Below, piece after piece: positions 43,486 through 56,227 of a DNA stretch of 64,000 nucleotides. The number at the start of each line of letters is the position of its first letter. Position 1 is the first letter of the stretch. Where the stretch lies: NCBI GenBank assembly GCA_030015575.1, contig CM057346.1:116107899-116171898 (forward strand), given 5' to 3'. Origin of the DNA: Agapanthus africanus. Lineage: Eukaryota; Streptophyta; Magnoliopsida; Asparagales; Amaryllidaceae. The notes beneath the pieces were generated by a model. It saw only the letters and a list, made by a program, of their open reading frames with translations. It had not been told where the DNA came from and ran no database searches. The position numbers were made by a program, and so were the translations under genes.

Positions 43486-46400
43486 TATCACAAGTAGTAA
43501 AAAACCCCTCGCTCTAAGTCTCGCAACCACAAACCCACTAAGTCTCATCACTTATACAAATTCTAATTTTGATTGATTGATGGAGTTAACTAGATACAAT
43601 ATGAAATGTAATACATGAGTGGGTACGATACAAATGTCCCACCTACCACTGGAAAACACCCAAAGGAAACTGTGTGCCAGTGATGCCGCTACTGATCCAC
43701 GCGGTCAACCTGCAAGAACTGTGGCACAACGGGGGTGAGTAGCCAACTCGTGAATTGAAATATATCTACAAGTAGAAATCGAATAAAGAACGACTCCTAG
43801 GTCAACTATATCAAAAGGTAATACAATGATATTTAGGGTGACCGGGTCGTATATGTGCCAACAAGATAGTCACTACCTATGTGTCAATCATCATGTGGAT
43901 ATCAACCAACCATATAATCAAGGTATGTATGCATAGGGATCCATTCCACCCATAATCAATGTTTGTATGCACGTAAATATCATAAAGGAGTGTGCATGAA
44001 AGTATGAGGATATATATCAACGGTGTCCCTCCCGACACATCAAAATCATGGAACCTGAGTGCCTAGCATCGACACTCGAAAACATCACGAAAACCGTGCC
44101 CAGCATCGGCACGTAAATCCTCATATATCGGGCTCCGTCAGTCCGGATCGGCCCATGGGCTCCGTCAGTCCGGATCGGCCCATAGCATCTCTCGACTCCG
44201 GTCGGTATCCTCCGGATATCCGCCGAGCCTAAAAACTATCACCGGTAGGTATTCGCCACCCTGCTATGCTCATCGTCTACTCCACGAAAAACATTTCTCA
44301 CCCGGGAGAACCATACCGGGTTCACCATGTACCCGCAATTGGCCTCGTCCACTCCTCGAATCGGGTTTCACATGCCACTCTCAGAACCGAGAAAACACAT
44401 GGAGGACGCACTGAAATATCATATCAAGAGAAACCGGGTTTTTGAAATAACACATAATCTCTTTTAAAATGCCCATGGTTCTCAAATCCAGAAATCTCAT
44501 GAAAACAGCATATCTCAATGCGTACAATAAAAGAGCATGATGTGTGTGCGATATATAATAGAAATGTAAGCATATCGTGTATCATGCAACGCGGAATAGT
44601 GATATGACATATTAAGGGAAAACCGCTCTTTTAAAATGATTCCAGTTTTTTAAATATAACATGCGGTTCCTAAATTTTACAATAAAGCCAGTTATCTATG
44701 TAGGTACAATATGTATATGCGCAAGTATGAATGTATCAATGTATATGTCATGATGCAGCAACCCTACTGTGTAGTGACATGGCAATTATCGATGATGAAG
44801 TGTGTGAGCCGGCAAATATGTGTACGTGTAACATACGCATCATCGATAATGGTGCAGGTGTACTATCACAGGTATATGCGATGCAATAATAATATCATGA
44901 ATGCAGCAAAAGTAAATCATCAGCTAACAACTATAAGGTATACGTAACTATCATATGTCCGAGTCGGTGAATCTATCAATCGGCATCTAGCCCAATAACA
45001 TCGCGTACGGTATAATCAATCGTATGACAAACTCTAGTCAAGGGTAAGGATCAATCATCAAGTCAAACTCATCATGCACGGAATATCATCGTGCGGCGGC
45101 ATTATACTAAAAGGGATCATATCATCCTATACAACAAATGAGGATACAACCTGATATCACATACGGCCTATCATTCATGATTCACAACATTCTATATATA
45201 TAACCCTATATACCTATGTCCCAGGTCACATCCACAATAATCTCATATCAGGGACCGGCAGGGTATAAATCATCTCGATCAACTCGCATCCGTATACCAT
45301 TATATCATCATATCATCATCTCATCATATCATCAAATTCGTCTTGTATTCTTTCATCGCCTTTATGTCTCTTATCATGTCGAGTTTACATAAACATGCTA
45401 TTTCTACTAGGTATAAGTATCTAACCTAACAAACACGCCCGACCAATACAATCAGATTTTTAAAGAAGTGAATTGTAATTTTGAAAATAAGGGGTTACGG
45501 TGTTTTTAAGGAAAAGATATCATTTGAAAATACGTAACATCCCTCAAGGTATACATTTAAAAGATACATACGATTCTTTGGTTTAGAAAAAGGTATGGTT
45601 CGGATGACGCATCTACATCGACTATCTAGTCCTACAGTACCCTAAACGGTAATATTGCTAACGTCATCCTACGATAGTGGTAACATATCACTTCTAACTA
45701 TACTCTAGTTTCTAATATGGTTTCATAGCTATCTCATTCTAACCCTAGTTTCCTAATCTAGGTTTCCTAACCATATTCTATAAATCGGTTTTCCATCAAA
45801 AGTTTGCGGGGGTGCTATACGCCATCCACCCGACTTCCTCGGTAGATATAGATCTACTCACCTTGGTCTCCGCTTGCCGAAGTAGATGACGCCACGCTCT
45901 GTCGCCTCGGAATCCACACGAAGGTACCTACAATAACAACACATATCGTAACGATATTAAAATCAAGTTCTGAGATCCAAAACGGCACGCGTGTTGCTCA
46001 TAGGTTAGAACCTATAGCCCACATATGCAAAACCAACAAATTACACCTAGTCGTTGATGTAAAAACATTCAACAACTAAATACAAAACCAAATATCAAGA
46101 ATTAGCATTTCAAAATACGGAAAACATAGCTAAAATCACACTAAACTGCTCCCAGATTTTGACTCAGGTCAAATTAAGCCAAGCAAACAAGTCCAGGGTG
46201 ATGTATATCATGTATTTGAGCTACTGGACCAACCCGACACCACATGCCACCAAGTGGCCGAGCACTTCATCAAGAAAACCGGCCTCCTTAGGTCCCTAGG
46301 CTCCAATGGGGTTTGTCTCGTCAAGGTAGTCTCCTAGTACCCTAATTTGGTCCCTAGAGTTGTTTTCTACTCTCAAAAATCCTCCGGGTTGCTCCAGATT

Positions 46401-47542
46401 TCCCATAAGCACACTCAAAGTCACAAAACTGATATGGGTCCATTCCTGAGTTCGTGCAACGGCTCAGCTCTATGGCTCAGGTCATGAATCATGTTACCAT
46501 GGTCAAGCAAACCCTCACCAAAGTCCCCAGAATTCACCTATTGTCATTACAGAAAAATCAAGTAGAACCAAATACCCCTAAACACCTTTAGGTAACTACC
46601 CTACAAAACCCAAGCCCTAGCTCTCCTATTCACCCGGGGTTGCCGGAATTGGTCCAATGGTCACCGAACAAAACTGGTGGGAAGGGGTTAGGGTTGCAGG
46701 TGAACACTTCAGGTCTTGAGCACAACACACACACACACTGTTTGTTTTCCCAGTGAATGCTCGGGGTCACAGCAGGTCAGCAACATCTTAAAACGACACT
46801 AAAACACGATATCACACACAACTAATCTAAAGGGAAGAAATTATACCTCATCTAGTCCACTCAAGACAGCACTGACTTCCCAACGTCGTCAAAATTCCAT
46901 TTTGCTTGGTCCATCGTATAGAGGAGGAGATGGGGATTAAGTTTTGTGAAGGAAGTATAGGGTTTTGGGGAATGGTTGGAGATAGATCTAGGGTTTAAGT
47001 GGAGGGTGGAGGAGTTGAGGAAGATGAAGAGGGTGATGGAAATGGTGGGGGATTTGAATTTGGGCAACAACCCCCCTCTCTCTCTCACTAATACTCACTC
47101 TCTCTTCTCTCTCCAAAGTACACCTAACCACTCATTATGTCTTCCCTTTGACCTTTTCTTTTCTCATTTCTTTTTCTCACCAAAATAAGCACATACACCC
47201 ATATAAAACCATAAATAAAATAACATGCAACCAAATGAAACATGTCATGGTGCACTAACCATGAAAAGCTGTAGAAATGCGGATTTGGCTTAATCGCGAT
47301 TAGCAGTGCACTAATCGGGTTTTTATCGAAACTGCGTATAATAAATTTTAAAATTGCCAAATCCGTTAAATATATTATTAAAAGAATAAATCATTTTACT
47401 TTTTATATATTTCACAATTATTGGTATATATTTATACCCTTTTTTGAAAACCCCAATTTCGCAAATCGTGCGGTTTTCGGGAAAAATATTGTTTTAATAT
47501 TAAATTCCAAAAATAATATTTTATATTTTCTGAAATGTTACA
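43486..47542 (-). mobile_element. LARD 3' LTR, proximal piece
   Basis: It aligns to 51,919-55,965 along its length. It holds a 28-bp direct repeat (CGTCAGTCCGGATCGGCCCAT, 44,125-44,185), also a tandem in the plus-strand LARD. Purine/pyrimidine-rich tracts lie at 46,910-47,110. Short frames here (for example 44,711-44,947 and 47,124-47,360) recur in the other LTR but show no protein signature and are not called as genes. Confidence 0.92.
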
Positions 47543-47555
47543 ATCTTCCCCCCTT
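47543..47555 (-). other. LARD polypurine tract
   Basis: On the minus strand AAGGGGGGAAGAT abuts the 3' LTR start TGTAACATTTC. This is the plus-strand DNA priming site. Confidence 0.9.
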
Positions 47556-50500
47556 AAATAAATTCGGTCCCCTAATTTAAATTTAAACCCCCAAAATCTA
47601 AAACATTTCAATAATCGGCTCAAATCAACGGGGCTCTGAAATCATGGAAAACGCAGAAATAACACAACGCGCCAAGTGCGCATGAAAACGAGTATAAAAC
47701 TCAAAACCGAACTCCGTCAAGCGTCATGCAAATCATCGGATTTGCACGCATATCCTCGGAGTTACAATAGAGATGCAGACATCGCAATCCACTACTGAAA
47801 TCCAATATACCCTAGTCAAATCCTATAATACGTGGATAGTACGCATCTTTGAAAACTCCAAAATCTGAATAAAATACATCCAAAATCTTTTCTAAATCGC
47901 CGCGGGAATGCGTAACTCACGGCATAATTGACGGACGCTCATTTTAAAATAATAATATATGTCCATTATGTTTTCTTAAATACACGTTCCGTCGTTTTCA
48001 TAATATCCCAAAAGGTCTTCCTTTAAAAATATTCGTGTCGCTCACGGACACGTAAGAAATAGCGAGACTATAACTCCTCTTGAAAACCCTTTTGGTAATT
48101 TTTTAATGCATGCAATGTACTTAGGTACTGTCCTCAGATCAGTCATGTTTGGCTACTATACAATATAGTGCCCAATATGAAAACAAAGTGCTCAAAAGCA
48201 AAACCAGCCTCAAAAGGCGTATCCAATAATCACATGCGTCTGGTGCGCATGGAAATCAAATCCAAATACAGGTGCTACAATACGCACAAAACAAAACTAA
48301 TGTGCAACGGGTGTGCACAAAAGCATCTGTCCACTGCAACGGTGTGCATGACAACAATATCGGGTGCATTTGATATGCACAAGAATCCCAATTTAGTGCA
48401 TCTGGTGTGCACCAAAATCGCATCTCATATTATGCGCCCAACATGCGCGAAAATCCAAATCAGTGCATATGTCCCGCATGAATGAAATCGCATCCAATAT
48501 GCATGGAAGAAATCTAAATCAAGAGCATCCAACATGCACGAGTAAAATCTCACTCAAGTGCATCCGATGCGCACAAAATCCAAAATCAAGCGTCTAATAT
48601 GCGCAAAAATCCAACCAAAACGCGTCGGGTCCGTAAAAGCATATAGTTCAGTAACATGCACGAAAACGAACGGCAAGTGCCAACGCGTACGAAAAATACA
48701 AATCTGGTAAAACGAATGCTCAAGGATATAAATCGGGTGCAACCAAGGTACGGGGTATAAATCCAGTGCGACAACGCATAAGTACCCGTCCTGTGCAACA
48801 AATGCAAGAATGCAATCTAGTGCAGCAAACGCACAAAATACAAATACAGTGCATCCATTGCACGAAATACAAATACAGTGCATCCAGTGCACGAAATACC
48901 GATCAATAACTCAAATGAATAAACAGCAACACCGAGTACACCAAGGTGTATAAATCGTAAACGTGTGCAACTACGTGCACAAAACGCATATCAATGCACT
49001 ACAAGCACATATAAGCTATACCGAGTGCAAAATCAACTCGAGTGCGTACTACACGCACAAAATCAAATCATCGTATGAAATCCACTAAATCATAGACATG
49101 TGCAACCAAGGCACAAAACCGATATCAAGTGCGATAAATATGCACAAATCAAAAACCAATACAATGGTGTATAAAAACATATCTCAAGTGCAATAACTAT
49201 GCACAAAATGTAAATACCCAGTAGGTGCAGCCATGGTGCACGAAATCAATATCAGGAAACTCGTCATCAAAACTCAAATCCAAGCGATATAAGCGTGATA
49301 CTCAGATCACAAACGCAAATCGCAACAAAGGACATTGAGGTACACCTCCTACAATGTCGAAAAATGAATCGGTGAGCCTAAAACTGGCAGAACAAGAATA
49401 TCCGCTCGCCTCCTGCTCACGGTCTGGCGTCTTCTGTCTCTGGGTGTTCTTTTTCTCTGTGGATTACCAATCTCGCAATCTATCGGCTCATCGGCCCTAT
49501 CAGGTGTGCTAACGGGGACGATTTCGTTCTGGCACTTCTCTGGTCATCTCCCGGTCATTCATCACGACCACTCGTAAGGTAGCACGTCACTGGCGTCGGC
49601 CTCTGGTTCTCAGAATACACTTGACCCATCTGATCCTGGTGCAAATCTCATTGCAGCAGTGTCCTGGAAGGAATCCTGCTCAAGGTCTCTTCCGATCTTG
49701 CCTATGCCGAACTGTACGGAGGCTGGTACTCGGGCATAATCTTCTCTCATTTTATGGACATCTGCGTATTCTGCACACCTTCCCTCGGAAACTGGCCATC
49801 ACGCCTCTGTAAGTATATCAGGTCTCTGATCTCGACGGGGAGTCATAACAGCTCGTCAGCGTCTCGCGCGAAATTCTGGTTCCACTCGTCGTATCATCTC
49901 TCACTATGACGTCACGCCATGCTATCTGCACACTGCAACTGTTCTCGGCCTCTGTCAATCCGGAGTCTCTCATACGGACTCGAAGTCACGAACTCGGTAT
50001 CTTCATCACTCGGTAGAAGATATCTGGCCGAACACGTCCTCGGGAACTCGTCCTAACCATCGGAGGAATACTCAATACTCGTCCATTCTCGATCCACTCA
50101 CAACGCATCTGGGTGAGGTCCTCTATCCGAAACTGGTCAGCTTGCTGATCTCTTACCACATGATATCTGGACGACGTCAAACTTTTCGATCGAGACATCG
50201 AGGTCCCAAAATTTCCAGAAGGCTCAACACCTGAGCGCAGTCTAAAAATATCCGGTACATTCCACAACATCTCTGGACCAGCCGTAGAATGGAAAACCCA
50301 AGCCTCGCTGATGGCACCGCTAAACTGCTGCAAACCCTAAGGTTCAAGGCGGTTCCATGGTCATCATGTCGAGTTAGGGTTTCATTCTTCTAGAGGGTCC
50401 ACAGAATTACCTGCATGTTCCTCCGAACACTTTAAACTTGGGAAAGATGGGTTTCTGACACTCGTTCGAACTTTTTTTTTTAACTTCGCCTAGGCGACAT

Positions 50501-51486
50501 GCGAATACCCTTCGTCCGCACGCTAAACAATGCCTCAATCCTCCAGGAAAGGCGATACATCAGCGGTCATCTCTGAATCGGTCTGCTCTAGATCTGAGTA
50601 AGACTCTCCACACTGGAAATCTTCAACTCAACTGGGCCTGCTCCAGCGCCTAAATCCGACGAATCACCTTCGTCTCTCAAATCGGGGTAGACTAGCTATC
50701 ATCTGTCTCATATCTTCCTAGAAGCTCCGGCGATCATAGCTCGTAAGCTCCGGAAGCGACATCCTATCAATCTCAGCAACAGCTGGGTCATCTGTCTGCA
50801 CGGTAGGCGACATCATAATCTCTGAGGTATGCTGTACATCAATAGTCCTCTCGCAACTGGCAGCTCTAATAATAGACCGACCATCCGGTGTAAAACCAAG
50901 CACTCGCCTCCACAAGAGGCCACAACACAACACTACATCGAGACGTTCCCATAGCACCAGAAAACACAATGGTCGGCCCTCATACCAGACGAGCTCGCCC
51001 CGACCGCAACACTAGCAGCAGCTCAACTGCTCTCAAACTATGGTGACAGGAACCTCAATCGAGTATCGAAAAAAGCAGATCAACGGCATGAGAGGAAACG
51101 GCAAATCCAGAATGGATACATGATCATAAGAAGGAACAGCATCAATGAAAGTATGATCACGAAACTAATAGAATCAAAGATCTCCAATGGATGTATAATC
51201 ATGGATACGAAGAGAATCACTGGTCTCAAAAATATGTACATCCTAAGGTTTCTTAAGTGGAGTATCCTATCGTAAATATGTCGCGGAACATACGTACGGT
51301 ACGTCACTCTACTCAAGCTACCTACTCCATCAATCTGGGTCAGCCTATGAAACGAAATTTCGGGTCTAATACCCCCCTCCCCCGTTCAAGTCTAAGTTCC
51401 GTAAGGTCAAGCCTAGGTTCCGAAATACATACCCGCCCTAGACTCCGCATAGTCAAACATAGACTCGAACAAAGGTTAAACCCAAC
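47556..51486 (-). mobile_element. LARD interior, non-coding
   Basis: About 3.9 kb, colinear in reverse with 21,485-24,520. No gag, protease, RT or integrase is seen on either strand. It contains the GTGCA/TGCAC array (48,230-49,260). The segment nearest the primer-binding site (51,260-51,486) is missing from the other copy. Short frames such as 49,986-50,333 are not shared intact by the other copy. Confidence 0.88.
48230..49260. repeat. GTGCA ... TGCAC dyad array, second LARD
   Basis: About 1 kb of short inverted repeats with steps near 30-35 bp, such as GTGCATCTGGTGTGCAC and TGCGCCCAACATGCGC. It is the counterpart of 23,050-23,880, with more units and more decay. Confidence 0.78.
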
Positions 51487-51498
51487 GCTCTGATACCA
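51487..51498 (-). other. LARD primer-binding site (tRNA-iMet)
   Basis: On the minus strand TGGTATCAGAGC starts four bases after the LTR end ...GGTCGTGACA, with spacer AAGT. It is complementary to initiator tRNA-Met. Confidence 0.92.
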
Positions 51499-51502
51499 AC
51501 TT

Positions 51503-54500
51503 TGTCACGACCCGAAATATTAGCTCGTGACCAGCACTTGAATCACGCAATGTCTAAAGGCGTAACGGAATTCAAGTAAGCTGAAACCCAGAAATCTAAA
51601 CCTTTTAGAAAAATAAAGGAGGTGAAGTTTTGAAACAAAGGTATAATGAAATCAAGTTTTCTTAATGCATAGAAAAGAACATGAATGATGCAAGAGAAGT
51701 TACTAGTTGAAAACATGTTTCGTCTTTTAGAAATTTTGGCAGCACCTCCTTTGTATATTTTGATCCAAAACCACAAATACATAATAAGAATAATGGCATC
51801 CCCAAGCGGGAGCTAGCTCTTCGCCAAACGGCGGATCACAACCACGCAATATAACATAAATAAGTATACGACGCCCAACAGCGAAGATCACCACAAAGAG
51901 AAAAGGAAGCAAGACATAAATATCATAAGTAGCGAAAAACCCCTCGCTCTAAGTCTCGCAACCACAAACCCACTAAGTCTCATTACTTATACAAATTCTA
52001 ATTTTGATTGATTGATGGAGTTAACTAGATACAAAATGAAATGTAATACAAGAGTGGGTACGATACAAATGTCCCACCTACCACTGCAAAACACCCAAAG
52101 GAAACTGTGTTCCAGTGATGCCGCTACTGATCCACGCGGTCAATCTGCAAGAACGTGGCACAACGGGGGTGAGTTGCCAACTCGTGAATAGAAATATATC
52201 TACAAGTAGAAATCGAATAAACAACGACTCCTAGGTCAACTATATCAAAAGTTAATACTATGATATCTAGGATGACCGGGTCGTATATGTACCAACAAGG
52301 TAGTCACTACCTATGTGTCAATCATCATGTGGATATCAACCAACCATATAATCAAGTTATGTATGCATGGGGATCCATTCCATCCATAATCAATGTTTGT
52401 ATGCAAGTAAATATCATAAAGGAGTGTGCATGAAAGTATGAGGATATATATCAACGGTGTCCCTCCCGACACATCAAAATCATGGAACCTGAGTGCCTAG
52501 CATCGACAATCGAAAACATCATGAAAACCGTGCCCAGCATCGGCACGTAAATCCTCATATATCGAGCTCCGTCAGTCCGAATCGGCCCACGGGATCCGTC
52601 AATCCGGATCGGCCTATAGCATCTCTCGACTCCGGTCGGTATCCTCCGGATATCCGCCGAGCCCAAAAACTATCACCAGTAGGTACTCGCCACCCTGCCA
52701 GGCTCATCGTCTACTCCACGAAAAACATTTCTCGCCCCGGGGAACCATACCGGGTCCACCATGTACCCGCAATAGGCCTCGTTTACTCCTCGAATCGGGT
52801 TTCACATGCCACTCTCAGAACCGAGAAAACACATGGTGGACGCACTGAAATATCATATCCAGAGAAACCGGGTTTTTGAAACAACACATAATCTCTTTTA
52901 AAATGCCTACGGTTCTCAAATCCAGAAATCTCATGAAAACAGCATATCTCAATGCGTACAATAAAAGAGCATGATGTGTGTGCGACATATAATAGAAATG
53001 TAAGCATATCGTGTATCATGCAACGCGGAATAGTGATATGACATATTAAGGGAAAACCGCTCTTTTAAAATGATTCCAGTTTTTTAAATATAACATGTGG
53101 TTCCCAAATTTTACAATAAAGCCAGTTATCTATGTAGGTACAATATGTATATGCGCAAGTATGAATGTATCAATGTATATGTCATAATGCAGCAACCCTA
53201 CTGTGTAGTGACATGGCAATTATCGATGATGAAGTGTGTGAGCCGGCAAATATGTGTACGTGTAACATACGCATTATCGATAATGGTGCAGGTGTACTAT
53301 CACAGGTATATGCGATGCAATAATAATATCATGAATGCAGCACAAGTAAATCATCAGCTAACAGCTATAAGGTATATATAACTATCATATGTCCGAGTCG
53401 GTGAATCTATCAATCGGCATCTAGCCCAATAACATCGCGTATGGTATAATCCATCGTACGGCAACCTCTAGTCAAGGGTAAGGATCAATCATCAAGTCAA
53501 ACTCATCACGCACGGAATATCATCGTGCGGCGGCATTATACTAAAAGGGATCATATCATCCTATACGACAAATGAGGGTACGGCTTGATATCACATACGG
53601 CCTATCATCCATGATTCACAACATTCTATATATACATAACCCTATATACCTATGTCTCAGGTCACATCCACAATAATCTCATATCAGGGACCGGCAGGGT
53701 ATAAATCATCTCGATCGACTCGCATCCGTATACCATCATATCATCATATCATCAAATTCGTCTTCTATTCTTTCATCGCCTTTATGTTTCTTATCATGTC
53801 GAGTTTACATAAACATGCTATCTATACTAGGTATAAGTATCTAACCTAACAAACACACCCAAACCATACAATCAGATTTTTAAATAAGTGAATCGTAGTT
53901 TTGAAAATAGGGGTTACGGTGTTTTTAAGGAAAAGATATCATTTGAAAATCCGTAACATCCCTCAAGGTATACATTTAAAAGATACATACGATTCTTTGG
54001 TTTAGAAAAAGGTATGGTTCGGATGACGCGTCTACATCGACTATCTAGTCCTACAGTATCCTAAATGGTAATATCGCTAACGTCATCCTACGATAGTACT
54101 AACATATCATTTCTAACTATTCTCTAGTTTCTAATATGGTTTCATAACTATCTCATTCTAACCCTAGTTTCCTAATCTAGGTTTCCTAACCATATTCTAT
54201 AAATCAGTTTTCCATCAAAAGTTTGCGGGGGTGGTATACGTCATCCATCCGACTTCCCCGGTAGATATAGATCTACTCACCTTGGTCTTCGCTTGCCGAA
54301 GTCGATGACGCCACGCTCCGTCGACTCGGAATCCACGCGAAGGTACCTATAATAACAACACATATCGTAACGATATTAAAATCAAGTTCTGAGATCCAAA
54401 ACGGCACGCGTGTTTCTCATAGGTTAGAACCTATAGCCCACGTATGCAAAACCAACAAATTACAGCTAGTCGTTGATGTACAAACATTCAACAACCAAAT

Positions 54501-55965
54501 AAAAAACCAAATATCAAGAATTAGCATTTCAAAATACGGAAAACATAGCTAAAATCACACTAAACTTCTCCCAGATTTTGACTCAGGTCAAATTAAGCCA
54601 AGCAAACAAGTCTAGGGTGATGTATATTATGTATTTGAGCTACTGAACCAACCCCGACACCACATGCCACCAAGTAGCCGAGCACTTCATCAAGAAAACC
54701 GGCCTCCTCAGGTCCCTAGGTTCCAATGGGGTTCGTCTCGTCAAGGTAGTCTTTTAGTACCCTAATTTGGTCCCTAGAGTTGTTTGCTACTCTCAAAAAT
54801 CCTCCGGGTTGCTCCAGATTTCCCATAGGCACACTCAAAGTCATAAAAATGATATGGGTCAATTCCTGAGTTCGTGCAATGGCTCAGCTCTATGGCTCAG
54901 GTCATGAATCGTGTTACCATGGTCAAGCAAACCCTCACCAAAGTCCCCAGAATTCACCTATTGTCATTACAGAAAAATCAAGTAGAACCAAATACCCCTA
55001 AACACCTTCAGGTAACTACCCTACAAAACCCAAGCCCTAGCTCTCCTATTCACCCGGGGTCACCGGAATTGGTCCAATGGACACCGGACAAAACCGGTGG
55101 GAAAGGGTTAGGGTTGCAGGTGAACACTTCAGGTCTTGTGCACAAAACTAACACACTGTTTGTTTTCCCAGTGAATGCTCGGGGTCACAGCAGGTCAGCA
55201 ACATCTTAAAACGACACTAAAACACGATATCACACACAACTAATCTAAAGTGAAGAAATTATACCTCATCTAGTCCACTCAAGGCAGCACTAACTTCCCA
55301 ACGTCGTCAAAATCCCATTTTGCTCGGTCCGTCGTGTAGAGGAGGATATGGGGATTATGTTTTGTGAAGGGAGTGTAGGGTTTTGGGGAATGGTTGGAGA
55401 TAGATCTAGAGTTTAAGTGGAGGGTGGAGGAGTTGAGGAAGATGAAGAGCGTGATGGAAATGGTGGGGGATTTGAATTTGGGCAGCAGCCCCCCTCCCCC
55501 CTCTCTCTCACTAATACTCACTCTCTCTTCTCTCTCCAAAGTACACCTAACCACTCATTATGTCTTCCCTTTGACCTTTTCTTTTCTCATTTCTTTTTCT
55601 CACCAAAATGAGCACATACACCCATATAAAACCATAAATGAAATAACATGCAACCAAATGAAACATGTCATGGTGCACTAACCATGAAAAGCTGTAGAAA
55701 TGCGGATTTGGCTTAATCGCGATTAGCAGTGCACTAATCGGGTTTTTATCGAAACTGCGTATAATAAATTTTAAAATTGCCAAATCCGTTAAATATATTA
55801 TTAAATGAATAAATCATTTTAATTTTTATTTATTTCACAATTATTGGTATATATTTATACCCTTTTTCGAAAACCCCAATTTCGCAAATCGGGCGGTTTT
55901 CGGGAAAAATATTGTTTTAATATTAAATTCCAAAAATAGTATTTTATATTTTCTGAAATGTTACA
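51503..55965 (-). mobile_element. LARD 5' LTR, 4.46 kb
   Basis: It begins TGTCACGACCC and ends TGAAATGTTACA on the plus strand. It is the intact reference copy for the interrupted 3' LTR. It is non-coding. Purine-rich tracts at 55,390-55,520 match 24,900-24,995 in the plus-strand LARD and probably lie near the promoter, but I see no convincing TATA box here. Confidence 0.92.
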
Positions 55966-55970
55966 CTTGT

Positions 55971-56227
55971 CAATTGTTAAAATCTGTGGATTTGAATGTA
56001 ATAAATTAATTGTTGGATTCTTAATCACTTGTTTATTCTTTTTGTATTTATATTGCTTATAAACGCTTAGCGTATTTGTTGCGAGAAAGAAACTTCTCGA
56101 AATAAATAAGTTGTGGGCCTCGTCACGTACCTGTTACCGTTCATTTGGAAAGCGGGGCGTGACTCTGGGAGGCACTAGATAAGAGGTTCGGTAAGCCGTC
56201 ACCAGTTAAGATCCGATATCTTAAATT
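55971..56227 (+). mobile_element. Older LTR-like remnant, right piece, and flank
   Basis: It continues the sequence of 28,633-28,873 across the LARD. It ends at about 56,163 in GGAAAGCGGGGCGTGAC, the same ending as the solo LTR at 8,422-11,736, which suggests an old LTR. The 64 bases from 56,164 to 56,227 before the copia LTR show nothing recognisable. Confidence 0.5.

Larger units (their letters stand above)
28874..55965 (-). mobile_element. Full LARD element, minus strand, interrupted by copia
   Basis: The ends read TGTCACAACCC... and ...TGAAATGTTACA on the plus strand. It is flanked by CTTGT at 28,869-28,873 and 55,966-55,970, a perfect target duplication. Without the nested copia and its extra ATAAA it is about 12.9 kb: a 4.46-kb 5' LTR (51,503-55,965), a 3.96-kb interior (47,543-51,502) and a 4.48-kb 3' LTR (28,874-29,291 plus 43,486-47,542). 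There is a primer-binding site and a polypurine tract but no gag or pol, the definition of a LARD. It must rely on another element's proteins. The two LTRs look about 95% alike by eye, so insertion was fairly recent. Confidence 0.93.

Noticed and set aside
47124-47360. 78-codon minus frame identical at 55,547-55,783
   Set aside because: Identity reflects duplicated LTR sequence; it lies in the LTR and has no recognised domain.
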